A DNA stretch of 64,000 bases, taken from positions 248,001 to 312,000 of the forward strand of contig NZ_JBMNPX010000002.1 of assembly GCF_050943825.1 (NCBI RefSeq), read 5' to 3'. The DNA is from Pseudoflavonifractor sp050943825. Lineage in GTDB: Bacteria > Bacillota > Clostridia > Oscillospirales > Oscillospiraceae. The position numbers and the translations under genes are program-made. The notes beneath the pieces are model-generated. The model was given only the letters and a program-made list of their open reading frames with translations. It was not told where the DNA came from and ran no database searches. Positions 19,503-25,705 of this stretch are shown here, piece after piece (the stretch's first letter is position 1; each line of letters begins with the position of its first letter).

Positions 19503-20000
19503 GTGAAAACAGCGGTATATCCCGGCAGCTTCGACCCTATTACACTGGGCCACCTGAACGTAATCAAACGTGCGGCGGTCTGTTTTGATAAGCTCATCGT
19601 CTGCGTGATGGTGAATTCCGAGAAGGAAAACAGGGGACTCTTCACCCCTGAAGAGCGGGTGGAGCTCATCCACAGGGTGGTGGACCGCCTGCCCAACGTA
19701 GAGGTGGACCGGTCCTCCGGCCTGCTGGCGGAATACGCCAAACGGGTGGGGGCCTGCGTGGTGGTCAAGGGCCTGCGGGCCGTGTCCGACTATGAGAAGG
19801 AGGTTCAGATGGCCCTCATCAACCGAAAGCTCAATCCCAGGCTGGACACCATGTTCCTGCCCTCCAGCGCCAAGTACACCTACCTGAGCTCCAGCGTGGT
19901 GAAGGAGATGGCCTACTACGGAGCGGATCTGTCCGACTTTGTCCCCCGGGAGATTATTGACGACGTGAACGAAAAGATGAAAAGCAGGAGGAACGGATAA
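19503..20000 (+). CDS. coaD: Phosphopantetheine adenylyltransferase
   Basis: This 165-aa enzyme makes dephospho-CoA from 4'-phosphopantetheine and ATP. The nucleotidyltransferase HxGH motif is TLGHLNVI, preceded by YPGSFDPIT; the second motif is YTYLSSSVVKEMA. The GTG at 19503 follows AAGGAGAG. The stop is directly joined to the next ATG at 20001. Confidence 0.96.
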   Translation: MKTAVYPGSFDPITLGHLNVIKRAAVCFDKLIVCVMVNSEKENRGLFTPEERVELIHRVVDRLPNVEVDRSSGLLAEYAKRVGACVVVKGLRAVSDYEKEVQMALINRKLNPRLDTMFLPSSAKYTYLSSSVVKEMAYYGADLSDFVPREIIDDVNEKMKSRRNG

Positions 20001-20513
20001 ATGGCGACTGGCGTGGAAGAACTGCTGGACATGCTCTATGAGCTGATTGACGAGGCCAAGAGTGTGCCTCTGTCCAGCGAGAAGTGTATCATCGAGCGGG
20101 ACAAGGCTCTGGACCTGCTGGATGACATCAAGGCCCAGTTCCCCATGGAGCTGAACGAGGCCAAGAAGCTCATCGCGGCCCGCACCGACTATATCGCCTC
20201 CGCCAAGCGTGAGGCAGACCTGATCCGCAAGCAGGCGGAGGACCAGGCCCGGCAGATGCTCTCCGAGGAGGAGATCATGGCCCGTGCCAAGCAGAAGTCC
20301 AGCGAGATTCTCCGTCAGACCGAGGAGCGGGCCAGAGAGCTGCGCAAGTCGGCCAACGACTACTGCGAGGACGCCCTCCGCCGCACCGAGGAGGCCATCG
20401 GCGAGGCCTACGAGGAGCTGAAGGCCAGCCGGAGCAAGTTCCGGGCTGCCAGCGCCGCCGCCACCGGCGGTGCCCAGCGGCCCGCCTTCGACGTGGCCGT
20501 GGAGAACGAGTAA
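20001..20513 (+). CDS. Coiled-coil protein encoded after coaD, function unknown
   Basis: This 170-aa protein is mostly one charged helix rich in Glu, Lys, Arg and Ala (about residues 30-145), like V-ATPase subunit E/H stalks or DivIVA-type coiled coils, with a short Ala/Gly-rich tail. Homologues beside coaD in clostridia are often labelled ATPase without evidence, and no Walker motif is visible here. It starts on the base after the coaD stop and so is translationally coupled. A scaffold or cell-division role is possible but unproven. Confidence 0.82.
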   Translation: MATGVEELLDMLYELIDEAKSVPLSSEKCIIERDKALDLLDDIKAQFPMELNEAKKLIAARTDYIASAKREADLIRKQAEDQARQMLSEEEIMARAKQKSSEILRQTEERARELRKSANDYCEDALRRTEEAIGEAYEELKASRSKFRAASAAATGGAQRPAFDVAVENE

Positions 20514-20534
20514 CACCCAATTTCGTCGAAAAAC

Positions 20535-20586
20535 GCACCCCAATCGTTAGGCAGCACGGATACTGCGTAATGGTTGGGGTGCTTTT
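20535..20586 (+). terminator. Terminator after the coaD operon
   Basis: GCACCCCAA (20535-20543) pairs with TTGGGGTGC (20574-20582), followed by TTTT; an inner GGCAG/CTGC stem extends it. Confidence 0.8.
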
Positions 20587-20617
20587 GGCGTGGAGAGATA
20601 TTTCACCCAATTCATAC

Positions 20618-20646
20618 TTGTGAACATGGCTTTCCGGTGGTATAAT
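20618..20646 (+). promoter_or_regulatory. Strong sigma-A promoter for pyrE
   Basis: TTGTGA (20618-20623), 17-bp spacer and a consensus TATAAT (20641-20646), 34 bp before the pyrE ATG. No PyrR-type attenuator fits in the short leader. Confidence 0.8.
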
Positions 20647-20679
20647 ATTTCGACTGATTTCAGGAAGGGCGGATTTACC

Positions 20680-21354
20680 ATGACTTACAAAGAAGAATTT
20701 ATTACCTTTATGGTGCGCTCCGGCGTGCTGACCTTCGGCGACTTCACCACCAAGTCCGGGCGCAAGACCCCCTACTTCATCAACACCGGCAACTATAAGA
20801 CCGGCGCCCAGGCTTCCAAGCTGGGCGATTATTACGCCGCCTGCATCCAGGAGAACCTGCCCGACGGCGTGGACTGCCTTTTTGGCCCCGCCTACAAGGG
20901 TATCCCACTGGCGGTGGCCGCTGCCTCCAGCCTGTACCGCAACTACGGCCGTGACCTGCCCTACTGCTTCAACCGCAAGGAGGCCAAGGACCACGGCGAG
21001 GGCGGATCCATGGTGGGCTACAAGCCCCAGGCCGGGGACAGGGTGGTCATTGTGGAGGATGTGGTCACTGCCGGTACCGCCGTCCGTGAGACCATCGAGC
21101 TGTTCAAGCACGTGGCCGACGTGAACCTGACCGCCCTGGTGGTGTCCGTGGACCGCATGGAGCGGGGTACCGGCGACAAGACCACCCTGGACGAGCTGCG
21201 GGAGCAGCACGGCATCCGGGTATTCCCCATCGTCACCGTCCGCGAGGTCATCGCCTTTCTACACAACAATCCGGTGGACGGCAAGGTGTATATCAACGAC
21301 GACATGAAGGCCCGTATGGAGGCTTACCTGGCCGAGTACGGCGCCCGGGCCTGA
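20680..21354 (+). CDS. pyrE: Orotate phosphoribosyltransferase
   Basis: This 224-aa enzyme joins orotate to PRPP to form OMP in pyrimidine synthesis. The PRPP loop is VVIVEDVVTAGTAVRE, and the N-terminal SGRKTPYFINTGNY matches the family. ATG 20680 is the start: it follows AGGAAGGGCGG and lies downstream of the promoter. No other pyr gene is close. Its last 12 codons and stop are repeated at 21467-21506 with three synonymous changes, separated by a structured element; its terminator lies beyond that second copy, so the present 3' end looks like a replacement. Confidence 0.95.
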   Translation: MTYKEEFITFMVRSGVLTFGDFTTKSGRKTPYFINTGNYKTGAQASKLGDYYAACIQENLPDGVDCLFGPAYKGIPLAVAAASSLYRNYGRDLPYCFNRKEAKDHGEGGSMVGYKPQAGDRVVIVEDVVTAGTAVRETIELFKHVADVNLTALVVSVDRMERGTGDKTTLDELREQHGIRVFPIVTVREVIAFLHNNPVDGKVYINDDMKARMEAYLAEYGARA

Positions 21355-21355
21355 G

Positions 21356-21466
21356 CATCCCTTTCCCCCGCGGAGCGCATGGGGGGTATCCGGGGGGAAC
21401 TGGTTCTCCCCGGAAAATGCGGCGCGTAAGCGCGTTGGTTTTCCCGCAGGAAAACCCGCATTTTGG
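21356..21466 (+). repeat. 111-bp structured element inserted after pyrE (same family as 24304-24399)
   Basis: The element holds a hairpin (CCGGGG 21390-21395 with 21408-21413, inner GAAC/GTTC), then a three-way junction: outer stem AAAATGCG (21414-21421) with 21457-21464, arm 1 GCGC-GTAA-GCGC (21422-21433) and arm 2 GGTTTTCC (21437-21444) with 21449-21456 around a CGCA loop. It starts one base after the pyrE stop and ends at the second copy of the pyrE terminus. Confidence 0.9.
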
Positions 21467-21506
21467 ATGGAGGCCTATCTGGCTGAGTACGGCGCCCGGG
21501 CCTGAG
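21467..21506 (+). repeat. Remnant second copy of the pyrE 3' end
   Basis: Forty bases match 21316-21355, from the ATG codon through TGAG. The three differences are GCT/GCC, TAC/TAT and GCC/GCT, all synonymous. The original pyrE terminator follows it at 21522, so this is probably the ancestral gene end. Confidence 0.93.
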
Positions 21507-21521
21507 GGCAGGCACAGACAC

Positions 21522-21556
21522 CTCCGCGGGCGGAGCAATTCCCCGCGGAGATTTTT
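21522..21556 (+). terminator. Terminator downstream of the pyrE remnant
   Basis: CTCCGCGGG (21522-21530) pairs with CCCGCGGAG (21542-21550), then ATTTTT. It now stands about 170 bp after the active pyrE stop. Confidence 0.85.
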
Positions 21557-21590
21557 GTGCGTCCGATCACAGGGGGGAGGAGGGAAGAAC

Positions 21591-22271
21591 ATGGCGGACC
21601 ATACGGGACACAGGGAACGGCTGCGGAGGGAGTTTATGGCCCGGCCGGAGTCCTTTCCCGACCACAAGGTGCTGGAACTGCTGCTGTTCTACGTGCTGCC
21701 CAGGCAGGACACAAATCCACTGGCCCACGATCTGCTGGACCGGTTCGGCTCCCTTCAGGGCGTGCTGGATGCCCAGCCCGAGGCCCTGGCCCAGGTGAAG
21801 GGGATAGGGGAGCGGGCGGCGGTGCTCTTCCGGGCCGTCAAGGAGCTGGGCAGGCGGTACGGCGCGTCCCGCACCAGCGTGGAGGATATCGTGGACTCCA
21901 CCCGGGCCGCCCGCGAGGTGTTCGCGCCGCTGTTCTACGGTGCGCGGAATGAGATGGTCTTTCTCCTGTGCATGGACGGCAAGGGCAAGTACCTGGGCTG
22001 CCCCAAGGTGGGAGAGGGGAACGTGAATGCCGCCGAGATTACCGCACGGTCCATTGTGGAGGCGGCACTCAACCACAATGCCGCCCGGGTCATTCTGGCC
22101 CACAACCATGTGTCCGGTCTGGCGCTGCCATCCGACGAGGACAGGCAGACCACCCTCTACCTCCGCAATCTCCTCAGTCAGGTGGGCGTGATTCTTGTTG
22201 ACCATCTGATTTTTGTGGATGACGATATGGTATCCATGCGGGACAGCGGCTTTCTGATGGAAATACTATAA
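21591..22271 (+). CDS. radC: RadC family JAB-domain protein
   Basis: This 226-aa protein has an N-terminal helix-hairpin-helix region (VKGIGERAAVLFRAVKEL) and a C-terminal JAMM/MPN metalloprotease-like domain with the metal signature AHNHVSGLALPSDED; most family members have HNHPSG, so Pro is replaced by Val. The role is unsettled; the old link to recombination repair is not firmly supported. ATG 21591 follows AGGGGGGAGGAGGG; the longer open frame upstream runs through the pyrE remnant and is not credible. Confidence 0.93.
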   Translation: MADHTGHRERLRREFMARPESFPDHKVLELLLFYVLPRQDTNPLAHDLLDRFGSLQGVLDAQPEALAQVKGIGERAAVLFRAVKELGRRYGASRTSVEDIVDSTRAAREVFAPLFYGARNEMVFLLCMDGKGKYLGCPKVGEGNVNAAEITARSIVEAALNHNAARVILAHNHVSGLALPSDEDRQTTLYLRNLLSQVGVILVDHLIFVDDDMVSMRDSGFLMEIL

Positions 22272-22278
22272 ACAGAGG

Positions 22279-22307
22279 TTGCAATAGAACATACGTTTTG
22301 ATAGAAT
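22279..22307 (+). promoter_or_regulatory. Sigma-A promoter for uvrB
   Basis: TTGCAA (22279-22284), 17-bp spacer and TAGAAT (22302-22307), 20 bp before the uvrB start. Confidence 0.75.
22287..22298. promoter_or_regulatory. LexA (SOS) box in the uvrB promoter
   Basis: GAACATACGTTT fits the Gram-positive SOS core GAACRNRYGTTY at every position and lies between the -35 and -10 hexamers, where a bound LexA would block RNA polymerase. Confidence 0.75.
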
Positions 22308-22326
22308 GGATGTACGAGGTGATGGT

Positions 22327-24297
22327 ATGCCCAAATTTGAGGTAGTCAGCGAATACAAGCCCGCGGGCGATCAGCCCCAGGCCGTTGAGGCCCTGGCCAA
22401 CGGCGTGGAGCTGGGGCTCCAGGAGCAGACCCTGCTGGGCGTTACCGGCTCCGGAAAGACCTTTACCATGGCCAAGACCATCGAGAAGCTCCAGCGGCCC
22501 ACCCTGGTGCTGGCCCACAATAAGACCCTGGCCGCCCAGCTGTGCGCCGAGTTCAAGGAGTTCTTCCCCAACAACGCGGTGGAGTATTTTGTCTCCTACT
22601 ACGACTACTACCAGCCCGAGGCCTATATTCCCCATACAGACACCTTCATTGAGAAGGACGCCGCCACCAACGACGAGATTGACCGCCTGCGGCTGTCCGC
22701 CACCTGCGCCCTGCTGGAGCGGCGGGACGTGATTGTGGTGTCCTCCGTGTCCTGTATCTACGGCCTGGGCGAGCCCGAGGACTTTGCCAAGATGATGGTC
22801 TCTCTCCGGGTGGGCATGGAGATGAAGCGGGACGTGCTTCTCAAGCGGCTGGTGGAGATCCGCTATGAGCGCAACGACATCGCCTTTGAGCGGAACATGT
22901 TCCGGGTCCGGGGCGACACGGTGGAGATCTACCCCGCCTACTGGAAGGACTCCGCCATCCGGGTGGAGTTCTTCGGGGACGAGATTGACCGCATCAGCGA
23001 GGTTAACGCCGTCACCGGCACCCCCATCCGCATCCTCAACCACGTGCCCATCTGGCCCGCCACCCATTACGTCACCCCCAAGGAGAAGATGGACGCCGCC
23101 ATCGGCGAGATTTATAAAGAGCTGGAGGAGCGGGTGGCCTTCTTCGAGCGGGAGAACAAGCTGGTGGAAGCCCAGCGGCTCAAGCAGCGTGTCATGTACG
23201 ACATCGAGATGATGCAGGAGCTGGGCTACTGCTCCGGCATTGAGAACTACTCCCGGGTCATTGAGGGCCGTCCCGCCGGTACGCCGCCCCACACCCTGCT
23301 GGACTACTTCCCCAAGGACTTTCTCCTGTTCATCGACGAGAGCCATGTCACCCTGCCCCAGGTGCGGGCCATGTACAACGGCGACCACGCCCGCAAGACC
23401 ACCCTGGTGGACTACGGCTTCCGCCTGCCCTGCGCCTACGACAACCGTCCCCTGAAGTTCGATGAGTTCGAGCAGCGGGTCAACCAGGTCATCTACGTCT
23501 CCGCCACCCCCGGCGAGTACGAGCGCACCCGCTCCGGCCAGGTGGTGGAGCAGGTCATCCGGCCCACCGGCCTGCTGGACCCCCGTATCGAGGTGCGCCC
23601 GGTGGAGGGTCAGATCGACGACCTCATCGGCGAGATCAACGCCCGTACCGAGCGGAAGGAGCGGGTGCTGGTCACCACCCTCACCAAGCGGATGGCCGAG
23701 GACCTCACCGCCTACCTGAAAAACGCGGGCATCAAGGTCCGCTATATGCATCACGACATCGACACCATCGAGCGGCAGGAGATCATCCGGGACCTGCGCC
23801 TGGGCGTGTTCGACGTACTGGTGGGCATCAACCTGCTGCGTGAGGGCCTGGACCTGCCTGAGGTGAGCCTGGTGGCCATCCTGGACGCGGACAAGGAGGG
23901 CTTCCTCCGCAGCGAGACCTCCCTTATTCAGACCATCGGCCGTGCCGCCCGAAACGCCGACGGCCTGGTCATCATGTACGCCGACAAGATTACCCCCTCC
24001 ATGCGGGCCGCCATCGATGAGACCGAGCGCCGCCGGGAGAAGCAGGACGCCTTCAATAAGGCCCATGGCATCGTGCCCAAGACGGTGGTCAAGTCGGTGC
24101 GCAACCTCATCGAGCTGTCCGGCGAGGTGGAGGAGACCAAGAAGTTCGACTTCAGCCAGAAGCAGATGACCAAGCAGCAGCGCCTGGAGGCCATCGCCAA
24201 GCTGGAGAAGGAGATGAAGGAGGCCTCCAAGATGCTGGAATTCGAGTATGCCGCCATTCTGAGAGACAAGATTATCAAGCTGCGGGGCGAGGGCTAA
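22327..24297 (+). CDS. uvrB: UvrABC excinuclease subunit B
   Basis: This 656-aa helicase-like protein verifies DNA lesions and loads UvrC. Visible are Walker A GVTGSGKTFTMA, the DNA-clamping beta-hairpin region YYDYYQPEAYIP, the DEXX motif FIDESHV, helicase motif VI QTIGRAARN, and the C-terminal UVR domain that contacts UvrC. ATG 22327 is preferred to 22306 because GAGGTGAT lies directly upstream. A LexA box in its promoter predicts SOS induction. The last 17 codons and stop recur at 24400-24459 beyond a structured element. Confidence 0.97.
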   Translation: MPKFEVVSEYKPAGDQPQAVEALANGVELGLQEQTLLGVTGSGKTFTMAKTIEKLQRPTLVLAHNKTLAAQLCAEFKEFFPNNAVEYFVSYYDYYQPEAYIPHTDTFIEKDAATNDEIDRLRLSATCALLERRDVIVVSSVSCIYGLGEPEDFAKMMVSLRVGMEMKRDVLLKRLVEIRYERNDIAFERNMFRVRGDTVEIYPAYWKDSAIRVEFFGDEIDRISEVNAVTGTPIRILNHVPIWPATHYVTPKEKMDAAIGEIYKELEERVAFFERENKLVEAQRLKQRVMYDIEMMQELGYCSGIENYSRVIEGRPAGTPPHTLLDYFPKDFLLFIDESHVTLPQVRAMYNGDHARKTTLVDYGFRLPCAYDNRPLKFDEFEQRVNQVIYVSATPGEYERTRSGQVVEQVIRPTGLLDPRIEVRPVEGQIDDLIGEINARTERKERVLVTTLTKRMAEDLTAYLKNAGIKVRYMHHDIDTIERQEIIRDLRLGVFDVLVGINLLREGLDLPEVSLVAILDADKEGFLRSETSLIQTIGRAARNADGLVIMYADKITPSMRAAIDETERRREKQDAFNKAHGIVPKTVVKSVRNLIELSGEVEETKKFDFSQKQMTKQQRLEAIAKLEKEMKEASKMLEFEYAAILRDKIIKLRGEG

Positions 24298-24303
24298 CCC
24301 CGC

Positions 24304-24399
24304 CGGAGGCCATGGGGGGCATCCGGGGGGAACTGGTTTCCCCCGGAAGAGGCGGCGCGCAAAGCGCACAGGCCCTCCGCAGAGGGCCGCCGCCTCTTG
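24304..24399 (+). repeat. 96-bp structured element inserted after uvrB (same family as 21356-21466)
   Basis: It shares with the pyrE element the block ATGGGGGGCATCCGGGGGG and the same fold: hairpin CCGGGGGGAAC (24323-24333) with 24336-24346; outer stem AAGAGGCGGC (24347-24356) with 24389-24398; arm 1 GCGC-AAA-GCGC (24357-24367); arm 2 GGCCCTC (24371-24377) with 24382-24388 around CGCA. The stems differ from the pyrE copy by paired, compensating changes. Confidence 0.9.
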
Positions 24400-24459
24400 G
24401 AGTACGCCGCCATTCTGAGAGACAAGATCATCAAGCTGCGGGGCGAGGGATAACCCCGC
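24400..24459 (+). repeat. Remnant second copy of the uvrB 3' end
   Basis: Sixty bases match 24244-24303, covering 17 codons, the stop and six further bases. Differences are TAT/TAC, ATT/ATC and GGC/GGA, all synonymous. Confidence 0.93.
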
Positions 24460-24494
24460 AAGACAGGCTGAAAGAGAGAAAGCGAGGCCGATTC

Positions 24495-25442
24495 ATGACC
24501 GAGCAGTCCCAAAAGGTATTGTCAGAGTTCCAAATCCGCAAGTCCTCAGGGCAGAAGCGGGCCTTCCGGGCCTGGCTGCGCCGGGAGCTGGAGGGAGCGG
24601 GCTGGACCGTCACCGAGGAGAGCGGACGTTTCTCGGGTACCAACGTCATCGCCGGAGACCCGGAGAAGGCGGAGGTGCTCTTCACCGCCCACTATGACAC
24701 CCAGGCCGTGCTGCCCTTTCCAAACTTCATCACGCCCCGGAACATGGGCGTGTACCTTCTCTACCAGCTGCTGATTGTGGCGGCGATGTTTTTTGCGGTG
24801 GCGGTGGTCGCCTTTTGCTCCGCGCTGATTGGGTATATGGCGGAGCTGCCAACCCTGGTGACTATGCTGCCCGGCTGGCTGGTGTGTGCGTTCTGCATCT
24901 GGTGGGTGTTTTTCGGAAAGGCCAACCGGCACACCGCCAACGACAATACCTCCGGCGTGGTTACCCTGCTGGAGAGTGCCCTCACTCTGTCGCCGGAGCT
25001 GCGGGATAAGGCCTGCTTCGTGTTCTTCGACAACGAGGAGCGGGGCATGCTGGGCTCCGCCGCCTTTGCCCGTATGCACAGGCGGGTGAAGGAGGAGAAG
25101 CTGGTGCTCAACTTCGACTGCGTGTCCGACGGCAGCTCCATCCAGTTCTACCCCACCGCCGCCCTGAAGAAGGAGGAGGCCGCCCTGGCCCGGATTGAGA
25201 GGGCCTTTCTTCCCCAGAGCGGAAAGACGGTGGAGGTGGTGCGGGGCTTTGGATTCTACCCCTCGGACAACGCCTCCTTCCGCCGTGCGGCGGGAGTGTG
25301 CGCTCTGAAGAGGGGGAAGCGGCTGGGCTGGTACATGGACCGCATCCACACCGGCCGTGACACGGTCTTTCAGGAGGAGAACATCTCCCTCCTAACCGGC
25401 GGCATCCGCCGCATGGTGGCGGGAGAGGAGGATGCGCCGTGA
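24495..25442 (+). CDS. M28 family zinc metallopeptidase with membrane segments
   Basis: This 315-aa protein has the aminopeptidase-type M28 fold. Metal and catalytic residues appear as TAHYDTQ, NDNTSG, FFDNEERGMLGS, a later NFDCVSD Asp and a final His in DRIHTGRDT. Two hydrophobic stretches (about residues 90-120 and 127-145) are inserted between the first and second metal motifs, so it is probably membrane-anchored. ATG 24495 is chosen; the open frame upstream runs through the uvrB remnant. A small membrane protein gene overlaps its stop. The peptide substrate is unknown. Confidence 0.88.
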   Translation: MTEQSQKVLSEFQIRKSSGQKRAFRAWLRRELEGAGWTVTEESGRFSGTNVIAGDPEKAEVLFTAHYDTQAVLPFPNFITPRNMGVYLLYQLLIVAAMFFAVAVVAFCSALIGYMAELPTLVTMLPGWLVCAFCIWWVFFGKANRHTANDNTSGVVTLLESALTLSPELRDKACFVFFDNEERGMLGSAAFARMHRRVKEEKLVLNFDCVSDGSSIQFYPTAALKKEEAALARIERAFLPQSGKTVEVVRGFGFYPSDNASFRRAAGVCALKRGKRLGWYMDRIHTGRDTVFQEENISLLTGGIRRMVAGEEDAP

Positions 25443-25648
25443 ATTTCCTCGGTGAGAACCTGGGGGAGACCCTGGGCATCCTGCTGGCGGTCTGGTGGCC
25501 CCTGCCGGTTGGACTGACCGCCCTGGCCCTTCTGGCTGTGGCAACCAATGAGAGGCCGCCCAAAGGGGTGCGTATCCTCTGCGGTGCGGCTGGTGCTGCC
25601 ATTCTGCTGGCCAGCCTTGTGATTGTGTTCCGGGCGCTGCTGGAGTAA
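25439..25648 (+). CDS. Small two-helix membrane protein
   Basis: This 69-aa protein starts at a GTG that overlaps the stop of the M28 peptidase gene. It has two hydrophobic segments (about residues 10-35 and 47-67) joined by a short basic loop, NERPPKGVR. No family is recognised. Translational coupling suggests it works with or regulates the membrane peptidase. Confidence 0.7.
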   Translation: MNFLGENLGETLGILLAVWWPLPVGLTALALLAVATNERPPKGVRILCGAAGAAILLASLVIVFRALLE

Positions 25649-25705
25649 GCGCGGCCCAACCCGGAATAATAGAGTACAGAGCAATTTAAAGGAGAACCAA
25701 CGACT

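Noticed and set aside
21356..24399. Classical transposon terminal repeats and short target duplications for the structured elements
   Set aside because: The flanking duplications are 40-72 bp, gene-derived and diverged, and no common terminal inverted repeat bounds the copies, so a simple MITE is a poor fit.
24312..24494. N-terminal extension of the M28 peptidase frame
   Set aside because: The frame runs through the inserted element and uvrB remnant by chance; the ATG at 24495 matches family length.
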